64,000 nt of DNA from UTCHB3 sp008363265 (GCA_045863055.1 BTUW01000005.1:62001-126000); one strand, 5' to 3'. Positions 8,995 through 18,285 are shown, counted from the first letter of the stretch. Made by a program: numbers and translations. Notes: generated by a model from the letters alone, not told the origin.

Positions 8995-10503
8995 ATGATC
9001 TCAGCACTTGGTATAGATCTGGGTACAACTTTTTGTTGCGTTTCATACGTGGATGATGATGGTGTGGCTCAAGTCATCCCTAATGCGGATGAAGAACTGA
9101 CGACACCATCTGTGATCTGGTACAGTTCAGAAGAAATATTTGTTGGTAAAAGAGCTGTAGATGCTAAAAAGAACGTTCCAAGTAGCTCTATCGAGTATAT
9201 AAAACGCTCAATTGGTATGAACTCAGGTATTTCCTACAACATTTGGGGTGATAATTACTCTCCGGAGGAACTCTCAGCATTGCTGTTGTACAAGTTGGTT
9301 AGAGACGCGAATAATTGGCTGCAGGCAAATAAACTATCCGATCAGGACATCAAAAATGTGGTTATAACGGTACCGGCTAATTTTAATGATAACCAGCGAA
9401 ATGCCACTAAACTTGCAGGAGAACTGGCAGGTCTTAATGTATTAAATATTATTAACGAACCGACTGCAGCAGCAATTGCCCACGGAGTAAGTTTTTCAAG
9501 TGGTACCAACTTTCTGGTATTTGATCTTGGCGGCGGAACTTTCGATCTGACTCTTATGCATGTAAATAATCCTGAATCATTGGATGTTATTGCCAGTGAC
9601 GGTCATATGCAATTGGGTGGGAAAAACTGGGACGAAAATTTATGTCGTTTTCTTGAGGAGGAACTGGAGTTCGAGCATGATATCCCCAAAGCATCATTGA
9701 AGACGACTGACAGACTCAGGTTGATGGATCATGCAAAGCGGGTAAAAATGGAACTGACAGAGAAAGAAGAATCACCCCTGTCATTTACGATAGGGGGAAA
9801 ACCTATCAAAATGTCAATCACACGTGAGATGTTCGAGAGGCGTTCCACCCAATTGATGAACATGCTCGACATACCATTTCAGAGTATAGAGAAAAGTATC
9901 GGAGAGAATGGTCATATCTCCACGCTCCAAAGGGTGGATAAATTAGTCCTTGTTGGAGGTTCATCCAGAATGCCAATGGTGCAGAGAATGGCTCTGGAAA
10001 AATTCAATTCATCGAAGGTTATGATGGGTGAATTCGATTTCGCGATAGCGAAAGGTGCGGCACTTTCTGCAAGCAAGGTTTTCAAGGTTACGGATGTGAC
10101 ACCAAAATCTCTTGGGGTTTTGGTAAACGAGAATGGAAAAGAAAAAGTCCATGTCATGATCGAGAAAGACAAGAAACTCCCTGTAACGGTTGAAAAGGAA
10201 TTTATCGCCAACCCCGGTGCGGTGATCTCTGTCAGGCAAGGTAACATTGGCAAGGAGGGAGATGACCTTGCTGTTAGTAATTTTATGAAAATCGGTGAAT
10301 TTAAATTGGATGTAAGGGAAAGAACAAATGTGCATGTTGCATATTCATTCAACGAAAATGGCATTTTGACCATCAGTTATTGGGGTGATGGTATATCGAG
10401 AAGGGATATGAAAATCAACTCTTTCGCCCTTGATATGGGTGATGACAATTTTCAGTCAAGTAAAATCAAATTAAAAAAATTGATAGAAGCTTTGCAGTTT
10501 TGA
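8995..10503 (+). CDS. Hsp70-family chaperone lacking the C-terminal lid
   Basis: Clear Hsp70/DnaK relative. The ATPase domain has the phosphate-1 loop GIDLGTT (6-12), VVITVPANFND followed by NEPTAAAIAHG, the phosphate-2 loop FDLGGGTFDL (about 176-185) and LVLVGGSSRMP (about 318-328). A shortened substrate-binding beta domain follows (VTPKSLGVLVNENGKE onward). At 502 residues, against about 640 for DnaK, the helical lid is missing, and there is no obvious acidic C-terminal tail. It should be an ATP-dependent chaperone with altered substrate trapping. Three J-like genes follow at once and are its likely partners. It is unlikely to be the housekeeping dnaK, since no dnaJ, grpE or hrcA is nearby. 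Confidence 0.92.
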   Translation: MISALGIDLGTTFCCVSYVDDDGVAQVIPNADEELTTPSVIWYSSEEIFVGKRAVDAKKNVPSSSIEYIKRSIGMNSGISYNIWGDNYSPEELSALLLYKLVRDANNWLQANKLSDQDIKNVVITVPANFNDNQRNATKLAGELAGLNVLNIINEPTAAAIAHGVSFSSGTNFLVFDLGGGTFDLTLMHVNNPESLDVIASDGHMQLGGKNWDENLCRFLEEELEFEHDIPKASLKTTDRLRLMDHAKRVKMELTEKEESPLSFTIGGKPIKMSITREMFERRSTQLMNMLDIPFQSIEKSIGENGHISTLQRVDKLVLVGGSSRMPMVQRMALEKFNSSKVMMGEFDFAIAKGAALSASKVFKVTDVTPKSLGVLVNENGKEKVHVMIEKDKKLPVTVEKEFIANPGAVISVRQGNIGKEGDDLAVSNFMKIGEFKLDVRERTNVHVAYSFNENGILTISYWGDGISRRDMKINSFALDMGDDNFQSSKIKLKKLIEALQF

Positions 10504-10510
10504 TCAGTAG

Positions 10511-10540
10511 TTGATTAAAATAAGGCCAAATCTTAATCAA
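10511..10540 (+). promoter_or_regulatory. Inverted repeat in the one sizeable operon gap
   Basis: TTGATTAA (10511-10518) and TTAATCAA (10533-10540) are perfect inverted arms of 8 bases with a 14-base loop. They lie in the 50-base gap between the Hsp70 and first J-like genes, by far the longest gap in the run. It could be an operator, a processing hairpin or an internal promoter site. The arms are AT-rich with no U-tract after them, so a strong terminator is unlikely. Confidence 0.4.
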
Positions 10541-10553
10541 AATCGGATATATT

Positions 10554-11465
10554 ATGGATAAGAAAGAACTCTCAGGCGAATCTCAAAAACCTAAATCTCA
10601 GAAGGAGTTCACCCCTGAAAAGACAGGTCAAAAATTTCTAATCGGTGAGGAGTGGGATGACTATGAAGTATTGTTGTCAGATAATCTCTTTACAGTGCTT
10701 TCTTTAGACCCTGACGGCTACGATTCATACGATGATGACACTATTGCTGCTCATTTTCATGAAACTGAAAAGTTCCTTGACAGGGTCCAGCAACTTTCTC
10801 ATAGCGGAATCGACTATTCTTCCTATTATCCAAACTTGAATGTTGAAATGGCTCGTAGGAAGATCGAGACAGCACGCCAAAAATTGCATTCGCACACATT
10901 AAGAAAAAAATATCACGAAGAGCTGGTAAAGAACATCAAATCTGGTTCTCTCGATCAGTTGAACAGATTGATAAAAGCAATACTGGCGGATAAAAAAGTT
11001 ACTGCAGAAGAGTCGATCCAGTTTATCAACGATGCCAAAGGTTATCACTTCACAGAAGAAGAAGCCGCAGATATGTTGTACGAGGCGATAAACAAGGCAG
11101 GACTTAAACCGTTAAGTCCCGTTAATCCGGAGTTCCCGGTTAAAGTTGTGTTGTACAGAACCGATTTCGGAATTTTAGAAAGTGGTAAAATTAGCCGGGA
11201 AGAAGAGAGATATTCAAAGCCAGAGAGATCAAAAGAGGTTGAAGAAAAAAGCACTCAATTGACCCAAGAGCAGATCAAGCAGGAGAATTTAAAGCAGCAG
11301 GCGGAAAATGAGAGAAAGAGGGCGGAGCGTATTGAAAGATTCAAACAATTCCAGGAAATTCAAAATTTGGAGCGGAACAGGAAAATTAAAACTGCTGCTA
11401 TAATCATTGGGCTTTTCCTCCTCTTCGTTTTATTGTCTAATCTCATCGGTTCTATTAATAAGTAA
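10554..11465 (+). CDS. Membrane-anchored J-like protein, paralogue A
   Basis: Residues 34-121 form a domain shared by four proteins of this island: W[DE]xYxxLxSDxxFTxL, then H[FY]xEtxKFL, YPxLNxEMA, and an R-K-x-Y end. Predicted helices and the closing 'R..Y' resemble a J-domain, but the HPD that triggers Hsp70 is absent. A second helical domain (about 134-185; ADKKVTAEES, then FTEEEAADML) is also shared. Residues about 215-275 are a charged coiled coil and 277-299 a C-terminal membrane anchor, so the J-like head faces the cytosol. Position after the Hsp70 gene supports a co-chaperone or adaptor role. The J-like call is inferred from pattern and context. Confidence 0.68.
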   Translation: MDKKELSGESQKPKSQKEFTPEKTGQKFLIGEEWDDYEVLLSDNLFTVLSLDPDGYDSYDDDTIAAHFHETEKFLDRVQQLSHSGIDYSSYYPNLNVEMARRKIETARQKLHSHTLRKKYHEELVKNIKSGSLDQLNRLIKAILADKKVTAEESIQFINDAKGYHFTEEEAADMLYEAINKAGLKPLSPVNPEFPVKVVLYRTDFGILESGKISREEERYSKPERSKEVEEKSTQLTQEQIKQENLKQQAENERKRAERIERFKQFQEIQNLERNRKIKTAAIIIGLFLLFVLLSNLIGSINK

Positions 11466-11479
11466 AATGAGTTGGTATC

Positions 11480-12355
11480 ATGAAAACCCTCCATGAGTCA
11501 GTTAAAAGATCGCTTGCAACATCCGGGATTCCAAACGCTAAATCGACTCAAAACCATGAGCTTGATCTGAATAAACGCATCAGAGAATGTACAAGCCACA
11601 ATCACTTTACAATTCCCGACCCGTGGGAAGACTACCTGGTGCTTAACTCCGATGACCCCTTCACAAATCTTTTCTTGGTTTATGAAGACTATTCATCTTA
11701 TTCGGATAAATTGATTGAAACGCATTTTGCAGAGATCAAGAAATTTCTTGACCGTATCCTCAGCAATTTCAATTCAGGGATCGAATATAAATCAACCTAC
11801 CCACTCCTCAATCCGGAACTGGCGATTACTAAAATTAGAGAAGCCAAAGCCAGACTTTCTACGGGAACAGGAAGAAAGCAGGTGTATTCGGAGATCATTG
11901 AAAAAATCAAAGCGGAAGGGAAACAGGATCTTGATACACTGATTGAAGCACTATTGATCGATAACGTTCTTACCCCGGATGAATCAAGACATTACGTAAA
12001 CAAAGCACTTACATACGGGTATAATGAGGCGGAAGCTTTGGAACAACTGAACGAGAGATTAACGACTTTAGGATATGTTCAGGCCAAAGCCTCAAGCACT
12101 AATTCTTCTTTGGAGGAAAAAATCCTCTCAACTGCCTGGATGACACCGGAAAAACTCAGGGAATCATCTGTTAATCCAGAAAACCCATCTATTACAAATC
12201 AAATACCGAAAATATTCGTGGGGAATTTTCCCGGTTTTATTCTGGATACCGCTCAAAAAGTTGCACGGGAAACAGATATAAACGATGTTAAAAAGACAAT
12301 TGATGTTTTTGGAAGGGAAATTCTCCAAAAACTCATTGACAACAATAAGGAATAG
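11480..12355 (+). CDS. Soluble J-like protein, paralogue B
   Basis: Same two-domain layout as its neighbour but without a membrane anchor: J-like region about 49-136 (LNSDDPFTNLFL, HFAEIKKFL, YPLLNPELA) and second helical domain about 148-195 (DNVLTPDESR, EAEALEQL). Again there is no HPD. It is closest in sequence to the following gene; both read LNSDDPFTNLFL where the first and fourth paralogues read LLSD(N/D)LFTVL. The C-terminal 95 residues are not recognised. Start ATG is 14 bases after the previous stop; the next ATG follows 2 bases after this stop, suggesting coupled translation. Confidence 0.66.
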   Translation: MKTLHESVKRSLATSGIPNAKSTQNHELDLNKRIRECTSHNHFTIPDPWEDYLVLNSDDPFTNLFLVYEDYSSYSDKLIETHFAEIKKFLDRILSNFNSGIEYKSTYPLLNPELAITKIREAKARLSTGTGRKQVYSEIIEKIKAEGKQDLDTLIEALLIDNVLTPDESRHYVNKALTYGYNEAEALEQLNERLTTLGYVQAKASSTNSSLEEKILSTAWMTPEKLRESSVNPENPSITNQIPKIFVGNFPGFILDTAQKVARETDINDVKKTIDVFGREILQKLIDNNKE

Positions 12356-12357
12356 GT

Positions 12358-14688
12358 ATGCTGAACGATCAAAAAACTGACATACGTGAACTCTCCGGTA
12401 AAGCAGCAAAAACACTATCCGGTGAAGCTGTTCAGATCCGGAAAGAGCAAAAAATTAATGAGCTTGCTCAGCGGATCCGGGAAATTTCTCTCGAAGGGCG
12501 GTTTACAATAGATGAAGAAGGGTGGCCGGATTACACAGTCCTGAATTCTGACGACCCGTTCACTAATTTATTTCTCGACTCAGAGTCGTATTCCAAATAC
12601 AGTGATGAGACTGTCAGGAATCATTACAAGGAAATTACAAAATTTCTCTCCTCTCTGCTTCAAAATCAGAACCAAGGTATTACATTTCAGGATCAGTATC
12701 CGGACTTAAATCTTGAACTCGCTCAGAGAAAAGTTAATAAAGCCTTCGATAAACTCTCATCACCTGATAAAAGGAAATCAGCCTCTGATGCCTTGGTTGA
12801 GATAAAAAAATCTGAGGGAAAGCAATTACTTGACAGATTTCTGGATTTGATCTTATCGGATCAACGCTTGACCATTGAGGAGACCAAAACATTTCTAAAC
12901 GAGGCCGCTAAATGGAAATATTCACCATCTGAAGCAGCAGAGATGTTATTTAAAGCCATCTCCGAAAAAGACTACATCGCTGAATCACACGTGGATGAGA
13001 ATTCGAGTGCTTATGATAAACTATTATCCTCGGATTGGGCTTCAAAGGATGCGGTTGAGCGCAACACGGTGTCATTCAGGCTGGTGTTTAACGACAAAGT
13101 TATAACCAATCTTAAAGATCTGGGTCGATACTTTTATGACAACAAGGGGTTGGCGATTATGCTTATACAGTCCAGACGGGTTGTTGAAAGCATTACACCA
13201 TATTATCCATTGGTTGCTGAAAATTGTGCTAATATTATCAGACGATATGATGATGAGGAAGCACAATATCTGGGGATAATTTATGAATTGAATCCAAATC
13301 TTCCTTTTCGCCTCCTTCCGGATGTTGAGATCAGTTCGGAACAGGAGCTGATGGACCGTGTCTTTGAAAGCAAATCGAATCTTTTAGACGTGGTGTTACG
13401 CAGTTTTAACAATAATCATCTTGCAATCTGGTGGCAATTAAAAAACGATAAGATTCTCGAGTTGTTCAACTCAACCCGGGAAGAAATAACACCTGTCAAT
13501 GAGAGTTTCAAAAGTTCCTCCAAACAAAAAAATAAAGCATTAGTGCCTTCGGTAAGCAGGGAAGTTTTCTTCGCAGTGCTTTACAAGATCAACCCGGCAC
13601 TTCCTTATTTTTACAGTCAGGAGCTTAAATTCAAAAATACGAAAGATTTTGCCCGCTGGTTGGTTGATAATCCTGATGCCGGGGATGAGGTGCAAAGGCA
13701 AATAAAATCAGGACTTGTAAGCGCGTGGTTGCAATACTGTGCCAAAGAAACGGCCGAAATACAAACTCATGTGTCAGAATTAAAAGAAGATTCAAAATTA
13801 AATCCCGGTAACTTTAGTCAGGTCTTAGGATATGCGCTTGATCCGAAACTGAAGTTTTTGGTTAATAACAGCACCGGGTTGGATAAAATAGAGGATCTTG
13901 AAGAAATAGTGAAGCAGAACGGCCGGGTGTGGCCTGATCTTGAGAGGCTGCTCTCGAACCGGACACTTACCTATTGGCTCAAGTTCAGGGGGGAGGCCAA
14001 GCTTCTTGAGAATTACAATGCAAAATGTTTATCGCTGGCCAGTCGAGGATTGCTGGATAACGATACCGCACTGAATGCCCTGATTGATGTGGCATGTCCG
14101 AGAAGGAGTTTTGGTTTTTCAATTACACCCGGTTCAGTCGATCTTGGTAAAATGGCAAGCGGCTCAAGCAAAAAATTAGTTTTTAAGGTCGTTAAGGAAG
14201 GAACTGGACACCTTAGGGGCGATTTGGTTTTTCAATTGGTTTCTGAGAGTAAAAGGGCGTTGGTAAATCCTGAGATCATTCCGACTGAAATTATCATTCC
14301 TGTCGATGCAACGCAGAAAGAATTTACCGTTTCGATCTCAAATAATGGTGAATTAGGCTCAACAGTCCGGTATGATATAAACTTCCATTCTAACAGTAAA
14401 GATTCCAGTGTGCCGGTAAGCTACCAATCTGAACTTCCTCTCGGGATGTTATTGCTGAACGGTTTGGGAGGGGCTCTGGTTCTGGGTCTGTTTTTTGTTT
14501 TAATGCGTCTCTTGATGAACTGGGTAACCGGCAATTTCTCAATTACCGAGTTTGAAGAACCATCATTTGGTTTCAAATGGATCACTCAAATCGCAGCTTA
14601 CGAGTGGAAGTTATTTGCCGGTTTCGTTGGGGTTGTGATTGTAGCTATCGCAACATTTTTATATGTAACCTTTTTAGCAGAGGAGTAG
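12358..14688 (+). CDS. Large J-like membrane protein with four internal repeats and beta-sandwich, paralogue C
   Basis: Order of parts: J-like domain (about 57-140) and shared helical domain (about 155-205). Then come four tandem repeats, R1 about 239-285, R2 310-360, R3 411-460 and R4 494-545. R2-R4 open with (I/L)(N/D)PxLx(F/Y), and all carry a central 'xxLxxxV/L' helix; R2-R4 close with a Trp pair or WL (HLAIWW, LVSAWL, LTYWL). An immunoglobulin-like beta-sandwich follows at about 585-680 (FSITPGSVDLGKM start). Two membrane helices lie at about 695-722 and 750-773. The J-like head should be cytosolic; if so, the beta-sandwich just before the first helix is also cytosolic. With 776 residues it is the largest paralogue and looks like a scaffold linking the Hsp70 to the membrane. 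Function unknown. Confidence 0.66.
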   Translation: MLNDQKTDIRELSGKAAKTLSGEAVQIRKEQKINELAQRIREISLEGRFTIDEEGWPDYTVLNSDDPFTNLFLDSESYSKYSDETVRNHYKEITKFLSSLLQNQNQGITFQDQYPDLNLELAQRKVNKAFDKLSSPDKRKSASDALVEIKKSEGKQLLDRFLDLILSDQRLTIEETKTFLNEAAKWKYSPSEAAEMLFKAISEKDYIAESHVDENSSAYDKLLSSDWASKDAVERNTVSFRLVFNDKVITNLKDLGRYFYDNKGLAIMLIQSRRVVESITPYYPLVAENCANIIRRYDDEEAQYLGIIYELNPNLPFRLLPDVEISSEQELMDRVFESKSNLLDVVLRSFNNNHLAIWWQLKNDKILELFNSTREEITPVNESFKSSSKQKNKALVPSVSREVFFAVLYKINPALPYFYSQELKFKNTKDFARWLVDNPDAGDEVQRQIKSGLVSAWLQYCAKETAEIQTHVSELKEDSKLNPGNFSQVLGYALDPKLKFLVNNSTGLDKIEDLEEIVKQNGRVWPDLERLLSNRTLTYWLKFRGEAKLLENYNAKCLSLASRGLLDNDTALNALIDVACPRRSFGFSITPGSVDLGKMASGSSKKLVFKVVKEGTGHLRGDLVFQLVSESKRALVNPEIIPTEIIIPVDATQKEFTVSISNNGELGSTVRYDINFHSNSKDSSVPVSYQSELPLGMLLLNGLGGALVLGLFFVLMRLLMNWVTGNFSITEFEEPSFGFKWITQIAAYEWKLFAGFVGVVIVAIATFLYVTFLAEE

Positions 14689-14692
14689 CTTA

Positions 14693-15007
14693 ATGTCAAA
14701 CAGCGATGATTCAGGATGTATATTAGTAATTGGAATCATATTAGCTATTGCGGCACTTGCTGCATTACTTGGAATTATGGTTTATAACTTGGCTTCCGTT
14801 GGTTATTATGTTTTCTATTTCCTTGACAAACTGTTTTACGTCTCCTCAAAGATTCCTTTACTGGCATCATACGGTATTTTCGGTTCGATATATGGTTTCC
14901 TGCTTGCAATAATCATTGTAGCCAGAAAGAAGCAATTGCCTTCATATATACCCAACTTGTCATACTTGTTAATTGCCACTATTACTTTGCTGGCATACAT
15001 AATCTGA
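14693..15007 (+). CDS. Small membrane protein of the island operon
   Basis: A 104-residue, almost wholly hydrophobic protein with about three to four membrane segments (about 9-40, 53-76, 86-103). A good ribosome-binding site (GAGGAG) lies in the end of the preceding gene, 6-11 bases before this ATG. No family recognised; membership in the operon is from spacing. Confidence 0.7.
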   Translation: MSNSDDSGCILVIGIILAIAALAALLGIMVYNLASVGYYVFYFLDKLFYVSSKIPLLASYGIFGSIYGFLLAIIIVARKKQLPSYIPNLSYLLIATITLLAYII

Positions 15008-15015
15008 GGTGAAAC

Positions 15016-15621
15016 ATGAGAGTTCTGGCCCTTTTCATTTATCCCATCGTGGCTGCTGTCCTGATTTTTGCTCTGACAACACCACTTCCAAAAAGAGTAA
15101 AATACAATGGGGGTGAAAAATTAATGATGATAAAGCCTGATTCCGTTCAGGTCAGAAACAGTGCTGTATTGGGCGGGAATGAATTTCCGGCCACCAATAT
15201 TACTGACAATAACCTGGCCACAGGTTGGATTCCCGGCTACAATGTTGATAACCGGGACATCTATCAAAATGAGGTCAAGTTTGTTTTTAAGAACGGTACA
15301 GTGATCGAAAAGATATTGTTCAGCTCAGGTAATAACAGTTATCTCCCATCTGCCAACGGTCAAAACTACTTAAAAGCAAAATCGCTGGATGTTTATGTTG
15401 ATGGTCAGAAATATGAAACTGCCGAAATCTATGAGAGTGAGGATGAATCGCACATTGGTTTACCGAATGGTACTGTTGTCAAGACCATTTCTCTTAAACC
15501 GAAGGCATTTTACTGGGGCCGGGGCCGGCAACACTATCTTGTCACCGAAGTGAAATTTCTCAAAACTGTTCCGGTTGACTATGATACCGTAAAGATACCT
15601 CTCGATCAGGTTATAAGGTAG
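15016..15621 (+). CDS. Membrane-anchored protein with discoidin-like (NADase-type glycan-binding) domain
   Basis: An N-terminal signal anchor (about 4-22) is followed by a domain of about 155 residues that fits the discoidin-like 'NADase-type glycan-binding' group. Marks are SSVLGG-like NSAVLGGNEFPATNI, then DNNLATGWIPGYN (the DGNxxTaW position) and a late VTEVKF strand. Proteins of this group are linked to secreted NAD-glycohydrolases, but no NADase domain is present here. The domain should face the periplasm or surface and may bind glycan or peptidoglycan. Start is backed by GAGGTGA 6 bases upstream. It is the last gene of the same-strand run. Confidence 0.62.
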   Translation: MRVLALFIYPIVAAVLIFALTTPLPKRVKYNGGEKLMMIKPDSVQVRNSAVLGGNEFPATNITDNNLATGWIPGYNVDNRDIYQNEVKFVFKNGTVIEKILFSSGNNSYLPSANGQNYLKAKSLDVYVDGQKYETAEIYESEDESHIGLPNGTVVKTISLKPKAFYWGRGRQHYLVTEVKFLKTVPVDYDTVKIPLDQVIR

Positions 15622-15661
15622 TTTATCCTCTTGTCGGCTCTTTCCATTTGAGAATAGATAG

Positions 15662-15711
15662 CAATGCTTATAAATAATCTCATCAGGTTGAAGGTTGGGG
15701 GGGTATCAATC
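15662..15711 (+). pseudogene. Relic of a J-like gene (50-base fragment)
   Basis: These 50 bases align without gaps to 18530-18579 inside paralogue D, with roughly 80-85 % identity by eye; the core AATAATCTCATCAGGTTGAA is identical. In the aligned frame the relic reads LINNLIRLK.GG, matching FLNNLIRLKDGG of the intact gene. Nothing before or after aligns. It directly precedes the 3' end of the first Sel1-repeat gene, just as the intact J-like gene precedes the second one, so it marks a deleted or recombined copy of the J-like/Sel1 unit. Confidence 0.7.
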
Positions 15712-15720
15712 CGAGAATTC

Positions 15721-18111
15721 TCAAATATTTCCATCTTCCAAGAATCTGATTGCATTCTCATCGCCTAAATCCGCCGCGATCTTTAACCACCGATACGCTT
15801 CTGAGGGATTTATAATGGTACCAATCCCATCAAGGTAGCACATTGCCAAGTTGTAACAACCAACCGGCACCTCGTTTTGGGCGGCAAGGTTATAGTAATA
15901 AAAAGCCTTCTGGAAGTCTGTTTTTGTCCCAATTCCCTGTTGGTAGCAATAGCCAAGATCTGCTAGACTGTCATAGTTTCCGCTCTCCGCCGCTTTTATT
16001 AAGTACTCAAAGGCTTTATTCCCGTCTTTTAAAACCCACTTTCCATTCAGATAGAAAGAGCCAAGATAATACTGTGCGATGTCACTGCCATTATCTGCGG
16101 CAATTCTGAACCAATTAATAGCATTGCCGATGTTCTGCTTGGTTCCAAAGCCTTGATAAAAGCAATTTGCAACTGCAAACTGACCATCAACGTCGTCCAC
16201 CTCAGCTGCCTTTTTGTAATACTCAAAAGCTTCTTGAGGATCTTGATCTACACCGACACCGTTTTCATAGCACACACCTAGCGAGTAATAAGCCGATTCA
16301 TAGCCACTATCCGCAGCCAGTTTGAACCAGTAGAAAGCTTTTTCCGGATTTTCAAGTGTTCCTGTTCCATCAACATAACAGCTTGCAAGATTAAATTGGC
16401 CGCGTAAATCACCAGCTTCAGCAGCTTTTCTGAAGTAATGGAAAGCATTTGTTGCGTTAACATCAGTTCCAATACCGTCCAAATAACACATAGCCAACGA
16501 GTTCATTGCACTCGTGTTACCCAATTCAGCAGCCTTTAAATAATTATCGAATGCTTTAGTGGGGTCAGCAACGGTTCCAATCCCATCCTGATAACATCTG
16601 CCAAGATGATTATATGCCTGATGAATACCCATGGAAGCTGCAAGACAAAAACATTGAAAAGCCTTTTCCTCGTCAACTTCAGTTCCAATACCCTCCTCAT
16701 AGCAAACCCCAAGAAGATTGATGGCGTCAGCATGGTTTTGATTGGCAGAATTCTGGGCCCATTTGAAGGCCAGATCCGGGTTCACATCTGTCCCGTACCC
16801 GTTAAAATAGCAAATAGCCAGTTGATATTGTCCCTCATTATGTCCTAACTCTGCTGATCTTTTAAAACATTTAAAAGCCCGCGATAAATCCTGCTCAGTG
16901 CCCACTATATCCGAATAGCATATGCCTAGGTTTGTTACGGCCTCCGGCATGTCATGCTCAGCCGCTTCTTTAATCAGGTTAAATGCCAATTTCTTATCGT
17001 TGAAATCCTCTGAATTATTAATCAAACAAACTCCGGCCATATTCATTGCTACATAATCGCCAAGGTCACCGGCAATTTTGTAAAAATGGAATGCCTGCTG
17101 TGGATCTTCCATAACAAATATCCCATGAGCGTGAAATGCCCCAAGATATGCAGCCGCAAGCGCACTACTAGATGAAAGTTCAACAAAAATATCCAGAGCT
17201 TGTTGAATTTTCTCTTCATCGGACGAATCGAACAACAGGCATATAGCCTTCAAAATTCTTTGATCAGAATCTTGTGGGTCACTCTCCAGAATTAAATCAA
17301 CCGCGGCGGTGAGATCGGAATTATTTTGTGATTTGAATAATGAATGATACCCCTGAGTAAAACAATCTTGGTCTGAGCGTTTAATTTTTAATTTTATCTC
17401 CGATTTTGCTGACACAACGCTATTGCTGTAACCTATCTTGCCAAATCCGGGAGAGAGAGTGCTGTTTGTATTCTCTGAACCATTGTGGATCGAATTTTTG
17501 ATATCAGTTGCAAATGATTTTGCAGTTGAGTGGAGCCATAAAATAAGGTCAGACCAATCGATTGTCTCCACGGTGATGTTCCCCAGATTCTGCTTGATCG
17601 TATTTTTGATTTCTGTCACTTTTTCATTATCAATCCTCTGATTGCAGATGGCCAAAGTGAGATAATCTCTTATAAGCTGATTCTGCGATTTTAAGAATTG
17701 AAGAGTAGTCTGTGAAGGGATATCATTGATAAAGAAAAAAACCTGATTAAAATCTTGTGTCGTAGAGAGAAAAGTGCCCAATTGAAGCATGGAGTTAATA
17801 TTGGGGGTATCAATCGGTGGAGTAACCCAAATTTTGGCACCACTTTTTAATAAGGAACGGGAACACAAATCAGCACTGACGAACTCATTAGTGCTCAAGT
17901 TTGACATTTCATCCAGGTTTTTCATTTTCCTCGGCGGTGAACCTTGGAAATTACGAATAAAAAGTCCCTCTTCACTTCCTTGAGAGATGAGAATGAGTCT
18001 GCTTGGGTTGATAAATTGAGTTGTATAAATCCGGGGATAGCCTAAAAGGAGATTCAGAAATTCTTCCCTTCCTGATCCAGCTTCCCCAATAAACAGAAAA
18101 TCTTTTCTCAT
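15721..18111 (-). CDS. Sel1-repeat protein with degenerate P-loop GTPase-like N-terminus, copy 1
   Basis: The N-terminal part (about 1-210) resembles a worn dynamin-like GTPase: P-loop position G9-E-A-G-S-G-R15-E16, where the catalytic Lys is Arg and the Ser/Thr is Glu, and PPIDTPN (about 98-104) where a G3 DTPG would be. From about residue 310 to the end I count 13 Sel1-like (SLR) repeats of about 36 residues (pattern AxxxLgxCYxxGxGTxxDxxKAFxxYxxAAxxGd). Sel1 arrays are protein-binding solenoids. No signal peptide, so probably cytosolic. It is encoded opposite to the operon and divergent from the J-like gene at 18286. Nucleotide binding is doubtful in this copy; the second copy keeps the Lys. 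Confidence 0.8.
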   Translation of the reverse strand: MRKDFLFIGEAGSGREEFLNLLLGYPRIYTTQFINPSRLILISQGSEEGLFIRNFQGSPPRKMKNLDEMSNLSTNEFVSADLCSRSLLKSGAKIWVTPPIDTPNINSMLQLGTFLSTTQDFNQVFFFINDIPSQTTLQFLKSQNQLIRDYLTLAICNQRIDNEKVTEIKNTIKQNLGNITVETIDWSDLILWLHSTAKSFATDIKNSIHNGSENTNSTLSPGFGKIGYSNSVVSAKSEIKLKIKRSDQDCFTQGYHSLFKSQNNSDLTAAVDLILESDPQDSDQRILKAICLLFDSSDEEKIQQALDIFVELSSSSALAAAYLGAFHAHGIFVMEDPQQAFHFYKIAGDLGDYVAMNMAGVCLINNSEDFNDKKLAFNLIKEAAEHDMPEAVTNLGICYSDIVGTEQDLSRAFKCFKRSAELGHNEGQYQLAICYFNGYGTDVNPDLAFKWAQNSANQNHADAINLLGVCYEEGIGTEVDEEKAFQCFCLAASMGIHQAYNHLGRCYQDGIGTVADPTKAFDNYLKAAELGNTSAMNSLAMCYLDGIGTDVNATNAFHYFRKAAEAGDLRGQFNLASCYVDGTGTLENPEKAFYWFKLAADSGYESAYYSLGVCYENGVGVDQDPQEAFEYYKKAAEVDDVDGQFAVANCFYQGFGTKQNIGNAINWFRIAADNGSDIAQYYLGSFYLNGKWVLKDGNKAFEYLIKAAESGNYDSLADLGYCYQQGIGTKTDFQKAFYYYNLAAQNEVPVGCYNLAMCYLDGIGTIINPSEAYRWLKIAADLGDENAIRFLEDGNI

Positions 18112-18285
18112 GTTTGCTCGCGTCCTTAAATCAGCATGGTTTGAACATTAGTCGGGCCAGATTAATATTTCGAAAATCAATCGAAAATAAAGAAAATTGC
18201 TTGGAAAAATAGCAAAAAGGAAATAAATTCTATGAAGAAATTCTGCATTTCCGGATTAAACATTTTCAGGAAAGAATGGAAAACC
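18112..18285. promoter_or_regulatory. Divergent promoter region between Sel1 copy 1 and J-like paralogue D
   Basis: AT-rich spacer between divergent starts. Its right part (about 18190-18285) is similar to 21670-21770 upstream of Sel1 copy 2, sharing runs such as AAAAATAGCAAAAA, ATAAATTCT and TTTCAGGAA. Conservation between the copies suggests shared control of both directions. No single -10/-35 pair can be fixed by eye. Confidence 0.5.

Noticed and set aside
23..15621. A known restriction-type or MoxR/VWA defence cluster
   Set aside because: No nuclease, helicase, methyltransferase or MoxR ATPase occurs in the run; a VWA-like protein and a protease alone do not support that label.
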